Assembly: GCA_964567745.1 (NCBI GenBank)
Contig: CAZMNY010000025.1
Location: 61,198-125,197, forward strand
From: CAZMNY01 sp964567745
GTDB lineage: Bacteria > Planctomycetota > Planctomycetia > Pirellulales > Pirellulaceae
Length of the DNA stretch: 64,000 nt
Direction: 5' to 3'
The notes under the pieces are model-generated. The model saw nothing but the letters and a program-made list of their open reading frames with translations. It was not told where the DNA came from and did no database searches. Of this stretch, positions 26,582-36,204 are shown piece by piece. Position 1 is the first letter of the stretch. Each line of letters starts with the position of its first letter. A program made the translations under genes and the position numbers.

Positions 26582-29500
26582 ATGACTGTTCCATTCGAAG
26601 ACGCTCAACAACAGATATCCCAAGCCATGCTGTCGGATCGATTCGATCTTCAGCAACGGTTGCGGCGAGTGCGCAATGCGTTAAAGGAAGGGCGTCGAGA
26701 CGAGCGAGGCGAACAGCAATTGGAAAAAAAGCTGGCTCGCTCACTCGAGCAAGTCCAGCGGCGCCAGAGCCGCTTGCCTGCGGTCACCTATCCAAATGAT
26801 TTGCCGGTTACCCAGCGCCGTGAGGAGATTGCCGAGGCGATTCGGGCGAGGCAGGTTGTTGTCGTTTGCGGAGAGACCGGTTCTGGCAAGTCGACTCAGC
26901 TGCCCAAGATCTGTTTGGAAATGGGGCGAGGCGTGTTTGGGTTGATCGGCCACACTCAACCAAGACGCATTGCCGCGCGCAGCGTCGCATCTCGAGTTGC
27001 GTCGGAGCTGGGATCGCCGCTGGGCGAGGCAGTCGGTTTCAAGGTTCGCTTTACCGACAAGACTGATTCCGCCAAGACGTTTGTGAAAGTGATGACGGAC
27101 GGCATGTTGTTAGCCGAAACTCAGCGCGATCGATTCTTGGAGCGGTATGACACGATCATTATCGATGAAGCCCACGAGCGTTCGCTCAATATCGATTTTC
27201 TGCTCGGCCTGCTTAAGCGATTGTTGCTTCGTCGTCCTGAGTTGAAAGTGATTATCACTTCCGCGACGATCGATGCGAAGCGATTTGCGAAACACTTCGC
27301 CGATAGCGAGGGGCCGGCGCCGATCATTCAGGTCGAAGGGCGCACGTACCCGGTCGAGGTTGTTTATCGTCCGCTCGATGAAGGATCTGGCGAGTCGGAC
27401 GTCTACGGTGCGATCGCAGACGCAGCTGAGGAGGCGGCGTCGATCGATCGTGGCGACATGCTTGTCTTTCTTCCCACGGAGCGCGACATTCGCGAAGCGG
27501 CGCGCGTGCTGAGGGGAAGACGCTTCAAAGGCGATGACGCGCGAGGGACGGAGATCTTACCTCTCTATTCGCGACTGTCTCCTCAGCAGCAGAGTCGAAT
27601 TTTTGAGCCGCGCGGACAGCGACGCATTGTGTTGTCGACAAATGTGGCCGAGTCGTCGATCACGGTGCCGAACATCCGGTTCGTGATTGACGCCGGGACG
27701 GCTCGCATCAGTCGCTACTCGCCGAGAAGCAAACTGCAGCGATTGCCGATCGAGGCCATATCGAGGGCGTCGGCCGATCAGCGGAAGGGTCGTTGCGGTC
27801 GAGTTGGCCCGGGCGTTTGCATTCGGCTCTACAGCGAGGACGACTATGTCGGGCGCGACGCCTACACAACGCCTGAGATTCAGCGGACGAACTTGGCTTC
27901 CGTCATTTTGCAAACACTGTCGCTGCGATTAGGCGCTATCGACAAGTTCCCCTTTCTCGACGCCCCGCGATCGGAGAAGATTCGCGACGGTTACAAAACG
28001 TTGTTCGAGATCGGCGCCATCGATCACGAGAACCTTCTGACGGAAATTGGCCGCCGTTTGAGTCGCCTCCCCGTCGATCCTCGTATTGGCCGGATGATTC
28101 TAGCCGGTGCGGAAGAGGGATGCTTACACGAGGTGTTGATTATCGCCGCCGCGTTGGAGGTCCAGGATCCGCGCGATCGGCCAGTGGACAAGCGAGCTGC
28201 GGCGGACGAGCAACACGCCAAATTCGAGCATGAGCGGTCTGACTTTTTCAGCTACCTCAACATATGGGACTTCTATCACCAACAGCGAGAACGCTTGTCC
28301 CACAGCCGTCTTCGCAAGGCGTGCCAGCAGAACTTTCTTTCCTATCAGCGGATGCGTGAGTGGCTTGAGCTGCATCGGCAGCTACTGCAATTGATCGAAC
28401 CTCTGGGATTCCGTCCTGGACGCCGAGCTGACGATTACGCCGCCGTCCATCGGGCTTTGCTAACCGGTTTGTTGTCGAGCGTTGCGATGCGAACGGAGAA
28501 GCGAGAATACACCGGCGCGGGCGGCTTGAAACTTCATATGTGGCCTGGGTCGGCGCTTTATCGCAAGAGCCCTCAGTGGGTTGTCGCCGCGGAAATGCTC
28601 GAGACGACTCGACAATATCTTCGCACGGCGGCTCAGGTTGACGTCGCCTGGATCGAGCCGATGGCCAGCCATTTGATCAAGCGGTCGTACAGCGATCCTC
28701 ATTGGCGAGCCAAGCGCGGCGCGGCCATGACTTATGAGAAGGTCACGCTTTTCGGTATGCCGATCGCGACGCAACGCCCCACGGCGCTGGCGCCGATTGA
28801 CCCCGAGCAAGCTCGGGAGCTGTTGATAAGCGAAGGTCTTGTCGAAGGGCAAGTCCGCACGCGAGCTCGTTTTTTTCTTCACAATCAGAAACTGTTGGAA
28901 GAAATCGAGCAGGAAGGCGCCATGTCGCGTAAGCGAGATCTGGTCGTGGAGCCGTGGGTGCAAGAACAGTTCTATGAGCAGCGGTTGCCCGAATCGGTTG
29001 TCGATCTGGCGACGCTCCACAAGTGGATTCGTGAACGGGGCGCCGAGAATCGACTGATCATGAGCCGCGAGGACTTGATTCCTGTCGAGCCCGACGCGGT
29101 CGATCACGCGTTGTTTCCGCCGACCCTCGCGACCAAATCGATGTCACTTGATCTCAGTTACCAGTTCGAGCCCGGCGCGGATGACGATGGTGTTACGCTG
29201 AATGTTCCGAAGGAGGCGCTCGGCCGTCTCGATCGCCGTCAAATTGGCTGGCTCGTGCCGGGTCTGCTGGAAGAGAAAGTGCTGACGTTAATTCGCACAC
29301 TGCCCAAGTCGTTGCGAAGAAACTTCGTTCCCGCGCCCGAGGTGGCCGCCAAGGTAAGTCGAAAGCTGGCTGGCGTTCGTGAGGACGTTGACTTTCATGT
29401 CGCGCTGGCAGGCGCGTTGACCGAATACTGCGGCGAGCCGATTCGTGCGGAGGACCTTAACGAATCCAAACTGCCTCAACATCTTCGCATGAACATTCGT

Positions 29501-30505
29501 GTGGTCGACGGCCAAGGCAAGCGATTGCACGCCAGTCGCGATCTCGGCGAAATTCAGGAGCGATTCGGCGCCGCTCCTGCGGCCGGCGGCGCACCGCTCG
29601 AAGACGACCAGCTCGACGAACGGTGGCAACGAGACGGCCTGACGAAATGGGAATTTGAGTCGTTGCCGGACGAGGTTTCGATCCGCCGCGGCTCGGTCGA
29701 CATGCTCTTTTACCCGACGCTTATCGATCAGGGCGATTGCGTCAATCTGCGGTTGCTCGAGTCGAAAGAGGCGAGCGATTCCTGGAACCGAGGCGGCCTG
29801 CGGCGACTATTTTGCATCGCCGAAAGGAAGGAGCTACGTTCGCAAGCCAACTGGCTTCCCGGCAGCGACAAGCTCTTTGTCTATGCATCGAGTCTGCCCG
29901 ATGGCGGCGAGATCCGAGAACACGTTGCGGAACTGATTGGTGACCGCGCGTTCTTTTCTCAGAAGGGCCAACCGCGGACCGAGGCTGAATTTCAAGCGTG
30001 GAGAAAATACGGCCGAGCGGAGATCGGCATTGCGACGCAGGACGTGTCGTCCGTTGTCAAACCGCTACTCGAAAACTATCACACGGCGCGGCTCGCGCTG
30101 GAAAATGCAAGTCCGAAATACGCAGATGTTGTTTCCGATATCAAACAGCAATTGCAATGGTTGACCGCAAAGGGCTTTCTCGTTCTCACCCCGTGGCAGT
30201 GGCTCAAGCAAATGCCGCGATACATGCTCGGAATCGCGTCGCGTTTGGAAAAGCTCAAGAGCGGCGCCGCCGGCAGAGATGCGCGAGGCAGCGACGAATT
30301 GGTGGGGCCTCTCGAGCGATTGGAGCAACTAGTCGAAACCCATGACGGCCCCCACGGCTATGCCTGGATCGATCCTCATGAAATTGAATATCGTTGGATG
30401 GTCGAAGAATTTCGCGTTTCGCTATTCGCGCAAGAACTGGGGACGTACGCTTCCGTTTCCGGCAAGCGCCTCGAGAAGATTTGGGCGAAAATCGGTAGCC
30501 GCTAA
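26582..30505 (+). CDS. hrpA: ATP-dependent RNA helicase HrpA (DEAH box)
   Basis: 1307 aa from the ATG of MTVPFEDAQQQ; a TTG four codons earlier is possible. Walker A is GETGSGKST at 97-105 and the Walker B / DEAH box IIIDEAHER at 192-200. Motif III is SAT in VIITSAT, and motif VI includes QRKGRCGRVGPG. Helicase-associated HA2 and OB-like domains follow (about 430-700), then the long HrpA-specific C-terminal region (DUF3418) to the end, giving normal HrpA length. It is an RNA-remodelling enzyme acting on mRNA or ribosomes. Confidence 0.95.
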   Translation: MTVPFEDAQQQISQAMLSDRFDLQQRLRRVRNALKEGRRDERGEQQLEKKLARSLEQVQRRQSRLPAVTYPNDLPVTQRREEIAEAIRARQVVVVCGETGSGKSTQLPKICLEMGRGVFGLIGHTQPRRIAARSVASRVASELGSPLGEAVGFKVRFTDKTDSAKTFVKVMTDGMLLAETQRDRFLERYDTIIIDEAHERSLNIDFLLGLLKRLLLRRPELKVIITSATIDAKRFAKHFADSEGPAPIIQVEGRTYPVEVVYRPLDEGSGESDVYGAIADAAEEAASIDRGDMLVFLPTERDIREAARVLRGRRFKGDDARGTEILPLYSRLSPQQQSRIFEPRGQRRIVLSTNVAESSITVPNIRFVIDAGTARISRYSPRSKLQRLPIEAISRASADQRKGRCGRVGPGVCIRLYSEDDYVGRDAYTTPEIQRTNLASVILQTLSLRLGAIDKFPFLDAPRSEKIRDGYKTLFEIGAIDHENLLTEIGRRLSRLPVDPRIGRMILAGAEEGCLHEVLIIAAALEVQDPRDRPVDKRAAADEQHAKFEHERSDFFSYLNIWDFYHQQRERLSHSRLRKACQQNFLSYQRMREWLELHRQLLQLIEPLGFRPGRRADDYAAVHRALLTGLLSSVAMRTEKREYTGAGGLKLHMWPGSALYRKSPQWVVAAEMLETTRQYLRTAAQVDVAWIEPMASHLIKRSYSDPHWRAKRGAAMTYEKVTLFGMPIATQRPTALAPIDPEQARELLISEGLVEGQVRTRARFFLHNQKLLEEIEQEGAMSRKRDLVVEPWVQEQFYEQRLPESVVDLATLHKWIRERGAENRLIMSREDLIPVEPDAVDHALFPPTLATKSMSLDLSYQFEPGADDDGVTLNVPKEALGRLDRRQIGWLVPGLLEEKVLTLIRTLPKSLRRNFVPAPEVAAKVSRKLAGVREDVDFHVALAGALTEYCGEPIRAEDLNESKLPQHLRMNIRVVDGQGKRLHASRDLGEIQERFGAAPAAGGAPLEDDQLDERWQRDGLTKWEFESLPDEVSIRRGSVDMLFYPTLIDQGDCVNLRLLESKEASDSWNRGGLRRLFCIAERKELRSQANWLPGSDKLFVYASSLPDGGEIREHVAELIGDRAFFSQKGQPRTEAEFQAWRKYGRAEIGIATQDVSSVVKPLLENYHTARLALENASPKYADVVSDIKQQLQWLTAKGFLVLTPWQWLKQMPRYMLGIASRLEKLKSGAAGRDARGSDELVGPLERLEQLVETHDGPHGYAWIDPHEIEYRWMVEEFRVSLFAQELGTYASVSGKRLEKIWAKIGSR

Positions 30506-30679
30506 AAGAAATACGCTCAAAGGAAAATCGGTAGGCGATTTCCGGTCGCTCGGCAGCTACGCTCGCCGGAGTATGGGCCTGCCAGTTAACTCTTGCTTCC
30601 GCCAACGGAAAGTTGAAAGTGGCGAGCGAGAAGTCTATTCTCATCTCATTAAAGCACCGAGTTACCTTGGAGCGGAACG

Positions 30680-32068
30680 ATGATGACGAGCTCGATTCGA
30701 CGACTCTTGGCCTTTGTGGTTGCACTCCCCTTGATCGCGAGCGCAAACTCGCAAAGCAATTCGGTTGCCGCAGCTGAGTTTCGGCTGGCGACGTTTACGA
30801 TCGACGCCACGATTCCACTGAATCATCGTTGCATGGGCGTGTTGCCGACCAAGTCGAAAAAGATCGTCGACCCGCTCTACGTTCACGGTATGGCGCTCTT
30901 GGGTGGCGAGAAGCCGGTTGTCATTTGCGCGCTTGATTGGTGCGAAGTCCGCAATGGCGCCTACGATCAATGGCGAGCGGCGCTCGCCAAAGCGGCTGGT
31001 ACGACCTCCGAGCGCGTCTTGGTTTGCTCGCTACATCAGCATGACGCGCCGGTTACTGATTTCGATGCAGCGAAGATCTTGGAGAAAGTCGGACTCAAGA
31101 ACGAGCTGTACGATGTCGCCTTTCACGACGCCACCGTGGCTCGAGCGACCAAAGCTTTAGAGGACGCCCTCGAGAATGCTCAGCCCATCACCCACTTCGG
31201 CCTAGGCAAGGCCAAGGTGAAGCGAATTGCTTCGAATCGCCGCGTCGTGCATCCGGACGGTCGAGTCAGTTTCAGTCGCGGAAGCCGCAGCGGTTCCTCC
31301 GAGTTTCACAGCAAGGCACCCGATGGACTGATCGATCCCTACATTCGCGCAATACGTTTCTACTCAGGCGATAAGCCGCTACTTTCTCTCCATGCATATG
31401 CGACTCATCCGATGAGTTATTACGGTCGAGGCGGAGTGACGAGCGACTTCGTTGGGTTGGCGAGAGAACGGCGAATGCGCGACGATGCGTCGGTGAGACA
31501 GATATATGTTTCGGGATGCAGCGGCGATGTGACGGCCGGCAAATACAACGATGGATCTCAGGACAGTCGCGAAGCGCTCACCGATCGTATGTATGACGCG
31601 ATGGTTCGAGCGGAAGCCGACGCGAAGCCGATCCCACTTACGCAAGTCGCCTTTCGCAGCACGAAACTGACTTTGCCATTCCATCCCAAAGCGTCGCTAA
31701 AAGTCGATGCGCTGGAAGCTCAAGTCAACAATAAGGACTTGCGAGTGGAGAGCCGGATCTTGGCCGCCATGGGATTGGCTAGCCGTCACCGAGTTGCCCG
31801 AGGCCAGGCGATCGATTTTCCATGCATCGATCTCGGCGGTGCGCAAATCGTCCTGTTCCCCGGTGAGTCGTTTGTCGGCTACCAACTCATTGCCCAAGAG
31901 ATGGCGCCCGACTCTTTTGTCATGTCCATCGGGTACGGCGAGTGTTGGCCAGGTTACGTTCCGACCAAGGCAGCGTTCGACGACAATTTTACCGATAGCT
32001 GGCTCTGGGCCGGTCCAGGATCCGAAGCTCAAATCCGCAAAGCACTCAAAGAAGTCTTAAAGCCGTAA
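30680..32068 (+). CDS. Secreted neutral/alkaline ceramidase-like protein
   Basis: 462 aa with a signal peptide (LLAFVVALPLIASANS). The body resembles the N-terminal domain of neutral/alkaline non-lysosomal ceramidases: an opening FTIDATIPL..MGV, a metal-ligand-like SLHQHDAP where ceramidases have a THTHSGP-type motif, and HAYATHPMSYYG followed by TSDFVGLARE. Many planctomycetes carry several such paralogues, and actual ceramidase activity is unproven. Stand-alone plus-strand gene ending in front of the 75-bp inverted repeat. Confidence 0.75.
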   Translation: MMTSSIRRLLAFVVALPLIASANSQSNSVAAAEFRLATFTIDATIPLNHRCMGVLPTKSKKIVDPLYVHGMALLGGEKPVVICALDWCEVRNGAYDQWRAALAKAAGTTSERVLVCSLHQHDAPVTDFDAAKILEKVGLKNELYDVAFHDATVARATKALEDALENAQPITHFGLGKAKVKRIASNRRVVHPDGRVSFSRGSRSGSSEFHSKAPDGLIDPYIRAIRFYSGDKPLLSLHAYATHPMSYYGRGGVTSDFVGLARERRMRDDASVRQIYVSGCSGDVTAGKYNDGSQDSREALTDRMYDAMVRAEADAKPIPLTQVAFRSTKLTLPFHPKASLKVDALEAQVNNKDLRVESRILAAMGLASRHRVARGQAIDFPCIDLGGAQIVLFPGESFVGYQLIAQEMAPDSFVMSIGYGECWPGYVPTKAAFDDNFTDSWLWAGPGSEAQIRKALKEVLKP

Positions 32069-32070
32069 GT

Positions 32071-32145
32071 CGTGGCTGGGGCATCCTGCCGCAGTTGAGT
32101 TTTCCTTAGCGCCAAAATCTGATTCACCGAACGAGCAAGCTCGTT
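32071..32145 (+). repeat. 75-bp inverted repeat, left arm
   Basis: Begins CGTGGCTGGGGCATCCTGCC and ends AACGAGCAAGCTCGTT. It matches the reverse complement of 33089-33163 at 73 of 75 positions. It lies between convergent genes, directly after the ceramidase-like stop. The inner end contains the small palindrome ACGAGCAAGCTCGT. Confidence 0.92.
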
Positions 32146-32175
32146 TTAGGTCTGTCCTGGCACCAAGACCATGAG

Positions 32176-32565
32176 TCACTGATCGAGGGCGGAGTCGACT
32201 CGCTGTTTGACGATTTCAATTAACAGCGAGTCCGGCCCGAGCGGCGGAGTGATGCGGTAGTCGATCTCGTTGTGGCGCGATGCGGCCTGCTCAACTATTT
32301 CCGGAATGTGCTCGGTGCTGTGCCGTCCCGGACCGACGAAAAAGGGATGAACGACAATCAATTCGGCGCCCTGCTCCACGCATCGGTCGAACGCTTGTTC
32401 GATTGACGGCTCGGCGATCTCCATGTGCGCCGGCTCGACAATTGACCAACCCGTGTCGGCTTTCAGCTGATTCGCAACTTGCGGCAACATCGAGTTGCTT
32501 TCAGCGCGACGTGAGCCGTGATCGACGAGGATGATTCCAAAGTCTTTCGTGGTAGGCCCGTTCAT
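32176..32565 (-). CDS. CbiX/SirB-like sirohydrochlorin chelatase
   Basis: 129 aa, the size of single-domain CbiX(S) or SirB proteins. The opening IILVDHGSRRAESN contains the metal-binding histidine H16, and HPFFVGPGRHSTEHIPE supplies the second histidine pair. Family members insert cobalt, nickel or iron into sirohydrochlorin for B12, F430 or siroheme. No other tetrapyrrole gene is nearby, so the metal and pathway are open. It is divergent from the terB-like gene, and the pair is enclosed by a 75-bp inverted repeat. Confidence 0.88.
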   Translation of the reverse strand: MNGPTTKDFGIILVDHGSRRAESNSMLPQVANQLKADTGWSIVEPAHMEIAEPSIEQAFDRCVEQGAELIVVHPFFVGPGRHSTEHIPEIVEQAASRHNEIDYRITPPLGPDSLLIEIVKQRVDSALDQ

Positions 32566-32694
32566 GATTTGTCGCGGCTCTCGTCACGTTACGCAAACGT
32601 CGCCATGCTTCGGACGACCCGGAATACGAATAAGATTACGATTATGATTGGATGATGGATAGACGGTTGGACTGGTGTGGATAGGGAGAGTGAG

Positions 32695-33060
32695 ATGGAA
32701 TCGATCGATTTGCTGCACAATCTCATGTTGATGGCGCGCGCCGATGGCGAGATTTCCAAGGAGGAATTGGAGCTGTTGCACGTTCGACGCAACGAGTGGA
32801 ACATTTCGCTCGAAGAGTTTGAGCGGATTTTGGAGGAGACTGAGTCTCCATCGGCCGACCTTCGTATTCCTGAATCCGCCAGTCAACGCTACGACATGCT
32901 CGCCGATATGGCTCTGATGATGGCTGCCGACGGCAAGTTTTCGGAATTCGAAACTCAGTTGCTCGCGATCGCGGCTGTGAGGCTTGAGCTCAAGCCGGAA
33001 GTGCTCGATGAAGTTCTTTCAGATTTTTCGGACGATGATGACGACCTCGTCATCGGGTGA
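32695..33060 (+). CDS. TerB-like (DjlA N-terminal type) small protein
   Basis: 121 aa from the ATG preceded by GGGAG; a GTG six codons upstream is weaker. It carries two helical repeats of the TerB pattern, MARADGEISKEELELL and MMAADGKFSEFETQLL, each with the acidic D-G-x-(I/F)-(S)-x-x-E signature linked to metal binding or stress response. It ends in an acidic run (SDDDDD). It is divergently transcribed from the chelatase gene. Specific function unknown. Confidence 0.7.
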   Translation: MESIDLLHNLMLMARADGEISKEELELLHVRRNEWNISLEEFERILEETESPSADLRIPESASQRYDMLADMALMMAADGKFSEFETQLLAIAAVRLELKPEVLDEVLSDFSDDDDDLVIG

Positions 33061-33088
33061 TGTTGTCGGCCTTACGCACCAAGACCCC

Positions 33089-33163
33089 AACGAGTTTGCT
33101 CGTTCGGTGAATCAGATTTTGGCGCTAAGGAAAACCCAACTGCGGCAGGATGCCCCAGCCACG
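33089..33163 (-). repeat. 75-bp inverted repeat, right arm
   Basis: Reverse complement of 32071-32145 with two mismatches. It lies between the convergent terB-like and methyltransferase genes. Together the arms enclose a 1.09-kb unit with two divergent genes. Confidence 0.92.
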
Positions 33164-33194
33164 TGGCTCTTGCGTGGTGTCTGTGGGCCACGAG

Positions 33195-34064
33195 TCACTT
33201 CTCTGTTTCCGCCAAACGAGCCTCCGCCATTGCGGCGTATTCGGGTACGCAGTCGATTCCCAAGTAATGATGTCCGAGCTGCTTGGCGACAATCGCGGTC
33301 GTGCCGCTGCCGATAAAGGGGTCGAGCACAACGCCGCTCGGCGGGCAGGAAGCTTGGATGCAAGTGCTTACCAGCGACGCGGGAAAGACGGCAAAGTGGG
33401 CGTCGCGAAATTTCGAAAGTGGTATCGACCAGACAGTGCGCTTGTTGCGACCTTTGGGATGGAACGCCTGGTCCCATCGTCCATCGTGCATGTTGATCTT
33501 GCCGCCATTCTTTCCTTGCTCCGGCGTGCTGCCTCGCTTATGAAAGTGGTTTCGACCGCCTCGCATCTTGCTGTTCTCGCTGAACGTCACATGCGGTTCG
33601 CGGATCGCGTCGGCGTCGTAAAAATACGAAGACGATTTGGCGAAGAAGAAAATGTTTTCATGGTCGGTCGTGGGGCGAGTCTTCACGGCTGACGGCATGG
33701 CGTTCGGCTTGTGCCAGATGACATCGCTTCGCAGAATCCAACCGTCGTCTTTCAGAGCGAGTGCGACCCGCCAAGGCATCCCCAGCAAATTGCCTCGGTC
33801 GTATTTGTCGCCGATGACAATCCACATCGATCCTTCCGGTTTGAGCACTCGACGACATTCGGCGAACACAGCCACGAGTCGCTCGACATATTCAGTCGGA
33901 GTCTTTTCGCGACCGATTTCGCCGTCGCCAGAGTACTTCCGCTGTTTGTAGTAGGGTGGGCTCGTGACGATCGTGTCGACCGACTCGTCGGGAATCGACT
34001 TCAGCACCGTGACACAGTCGCCGCAGAGAATCGAATCGAGCGAGGTAAACGAGGTTGCGGCCAT
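33195..34064 (-). CDS. Site-specific DNA methyltransferase (amino-methylating, beta-type motif order)
   Basis: 289 aa. The catalytic motif IV is TSPPYY at 34-39 and comes before the SAM-binding motif DPFIGSGTT at 248-256, the beta-class order. TSPPY is typical of N4-cytosine enzymes but is also seen in some N6-adenine ones. A target-recognition region lies between about 120 and 230 and is rich in basic residues. No restriction endonuclease gene is adjacent, so it appears to be an orphan methylase with a possible regulatory or protective role. Confidence 0.9.
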   Translation of the reverse strand: MAATSFTSLDSILCGDCVTVLKSIPDESVDTIVTSPPYYKQRKYSGDGEIGREKTPTEYVERLVAVFAECRRVLKPEGSMWIVIGDKYDRGNLLGMPWRVALALKDDGWILRSDVIWHKPNAMPSAVKTRPTTDHENIFFFAKSSSYFYDADAIREPHVTFSENSKMRGGRNHFHKRGSTPEQGKNGGKINMHDGRWDQAFHPKGRNKRTVWSIPLSKFRDAHFAVFPASLVSTCIQASCPPSGVVLDPFIGSGTTAIVAKQLGHHYLGIDCVPEYAAMAEARLAETEK

Positions 34065-34108
34065 CGATCATGTTGGTCCTGTTTTGTCGCCACGCTCGTG
34101 GCGGTTGG

Positions 34109-36067
34109 CTACATTCGATCTCGCACGCCAATCCCCAGCAGTCCGAGTCCGGTCTTCAGCACTCGAGCGGTCACGTCGCACAACATCAGCCGGCTCGCCT
34201 TAAGCTCTTCCGATTCCGCCTTCAGCACAGGACACTTCTCAAAGAATTTCGAATACGTATCGGCCAGCTTGTAGAGGTAGGTCGTGAGTTGATTCGGGCG
34301 GTAGTCGACGCCGACCTCTTCAAGCGCGCTTTGAAAACGACTAATCTCGAGCGCGAGAGATCGTTCAACGGCGTCGCCGATGATGATCTTGGGCTGAGAC
34401 GCTCGCAGCGCCTCGCGATCGATGTCGCCTTTTGCGAAAATCCCGCAACATCGCGCGTAGGAGTATTGGATGTAGGTCGCCGTATCACCGTTGAGCTGAA
34501 CCATTTTCTTCAAGTCGAACTTGTAGTCGCTCGAACGATTGTGGCTCAGGTCGTTGTACTTAGTCGCGCCGATACCGACCATCTCGGCCACTTCGCGTCG
34601 AGCTTGCTCGTCGAGGTCGCGACTAGCTTCATTGACCGTCGCGTAAGCTGCGGCGACCGCTTGATCGAGCAGGTCGCCGAGTTCAACCAGGTCGCCATCG
34701 CGAGTCTTGAGTGGCTTGCCGTCTTCGCCGAGCACCGTGCCGAAGGCGACGTGTCGCAAGTCCATCGAGTCGTAGCCCCAAGCCTTGGCCACGACGAACA
34801 GCTTTATGAAGTGTTCGTGTTGCCGCTGATCGACCACGTAAAGCACGGTGTCGGGATTCCACGTTTCCGCTCGGAAGCGAATTGTCGCCAGATCCGACGT
34901 CGCGTACAGAAAGGCACCATCCTTTTTCTGAATGATCATCGGGGCGTCGAATTCGTCGAGGAAGACGCATTGAGCTCCGTCGCTCTCCTGAGCCATGCCC
35001 TTGGTCTGTAATTCTTCGACGACAGCGGGCAGCTGATCGTGGTAGTGGCTCTCGCCGTAAGCGTAATCGAATTGAATGTCGAGCCGATCGTAGATTCGCT
35101 GGATCTCTTCTTGGCAGTGCGGAAGGAACTGATTCCAAAGTTCATTGTTCTCGGCATCGCCCGCGTGCAGCTTGGCGGTTTCTTGCAATACGGCGTCGCC
35201 GATATCGGCGTGTTCGGCAGCCAACGCCGCCAGTTCAGAATCCGCCTCGACTCGAGCGATTTTGCGCTGCAGCGCGTCGAGGTCTTCGCCCAATTGGCCC
35301 CGTTTGACTCGAAGCGTCTTTAGCTGCTTGGCATTCTTCTTGTCTTGCTTTTTGTCGCCCGTCGCAGGCGTCGATTCCAGCGTCTCGATCTGCTTCTCTG
35401 CGTTGCCGATTTCGGTTTGAACTGCGGCCAGCGATCGGGTGCGAATCTTATGGTATTCAATCAGTTGATTGACAAGCCGGTACAGGCGAGTCAGTTCGGC
35501 GACCGGTTGCTTCTGGAAATCGGCGTCGACGACAAAGTGCTTGTAGCCGTAAATGATCATGCCGAACTGAGTGCCCCAGTCGCCCAAGTGATTGTCGCTA
35601 ATCACACGATGGCCGAGGAATCGAAGCACTCGACAGAGTGCATCGCCGATGACCGTGGAACGAATGTGTCCCACATGCATCGGCTTGGCGACGTTGGGCG
35701 ACGAGAAATCGACGACAACCGTTTTGGGATCAGCCGACTCGGCCACGCCAACTCGCGGATCGGCGCAGGCCAGCTCCACTCGGTTTAGGATCCAACCGTC
35801 GCGGACCTTGAGGTTGATGAAACCCGGGCCTGCGATCTCGGGTGCTTCGCAAATGTCGGCAACGTCCAGTCGTTCGACGATGTCGCTGGCAATATCCCGG
35901 GGCGACTTGCCTAGCTTCGCCTTGAGCGGCATGGCGCAGTTAGCTTGATAATCGCCAAACTTGGGATCCGCAGTCGGCCGGATCATCTCCAACAAATCAC
36001 TCGAGTCCTCAACCATCCCCTCGAGCGCCGTTGCGAATCGGCCCTTAATTTCCGCTAGAAGATCCAT
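34109..36067 (-). CDS. argS: Arginyl-tRNA synthetase with coiled-coil insertion
   Basis: 652 aa, class I synthetase charging tRNA-Arg. The N-terminal Add-1 domain is about 1-115. The HIGH motif appears as HVGH at 131-134 (PMHVGHIRST). The KMSKS loop is degenerate as often in ArgRS (GTVLGEDGKPLKTRDG). A C-terminal anticodon domain ends GLLGIGVRDRM. Compared with E. coli ArgRS (577 aa), an extra charged helical segment at about 205-290 (TEIGNAEKQIETLES through LDALQRKIARVEAD) looks like an antiparallel coiled coil inserted in the catalytic domain. Stand-alone minus-strand gene. Confidence 0.96.
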   Translation of the reverse strand: MDLLAEIKGRFATALEGMVEDSSDLLEMIRPTADPKFGDYQANCAMPLKAKLGKSPRDIASDIVERLDVADICEAPEIAGPGFINLKVRDGWILNRVELACADPRVGVAESADPKTVVVDFSSPNVAKPMHVGHIRSTVIGDALCRVLRFLGHRVISDNHLGDWGTQFGMIIYGYKHFVVDADFQKQPVAELTRLYRLVNQLIEYHKIRTRSLAAVQTEIGNAEKQIETLESTPATGDKKQDKKNAKQLKTLRVKRGQLGEDLDALQRKIARVEADSELAALAAEHADIGDAVLQETAKLHAGDAENNELWNQFLPHCQEEIQRIYDRLDIQFDYAYGESHYHDQLPAVVEELQTKGMAQESDGAQCVFLDEFDAPMIIQKKDGAFLYATSDLATIRFRAETWNPDTVLYVVDQRQHEHFIKLFVVAKAWGYDSMDLRHVAFGTVLGEDGKPLKTRDGDLVELGDLLDQAVAAAYATVNEASRDLDEQARREVAEMVGIGATKYNDLSHNRSSDYKFDLKKMVQLNGDTATYIQYSYARCCGIFAKGDIDREALRASQPKIIIGDAVERSLALEISRFQSALEEVGVDYRPNQLTTYLYKLADTYSKFFEKCPVLKAESEELKASRLMLCDVTARVLKTGLGLLGIGVRDRM

Positions 36068-36114
36068 GTTGCTCCAGCTTGGATTGTTGTCAGCAACCCA
36101 TGTGCATCGTCAAA

Positions 36115-36193
36115 CACTGGCAAGCCAGCGGCACCCGGTCACTTCCTTGCTATCTCGTTCTTTGGCGCCGGCAAGCCAGTGGCGCCCGGTCAC
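36115..36193. repeat. Two direct 28-bp copies of a palindromic repeat
   Basis: Units at 36115-36142 and 36166-36193 share GGCAAGCCAG..GGC.CCCGGTCAC with 23 bases between them. Related GGCAAGCCA elements occur near 54890 and 55703. They lie between argS and rsfS. With two units and no cas genes this is not a CRISPR. Confidence 0.75.
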
Positions 36194-36204
36194 ACGTACG
36201 TATT

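Noticed and set aside
32071..33163. A complete transposon between the 75-bp inverted repeats
   Set aside because: No transposase or integrase is inside, and partial copies of the repeat occur singly elsewhere, so mobility is not shown.
36115..36193. Two spaced repeats that could be a short CRISPR
   Set aside because: Only two imperfect units, no cas genes, and related elements occur singly elsewhere.
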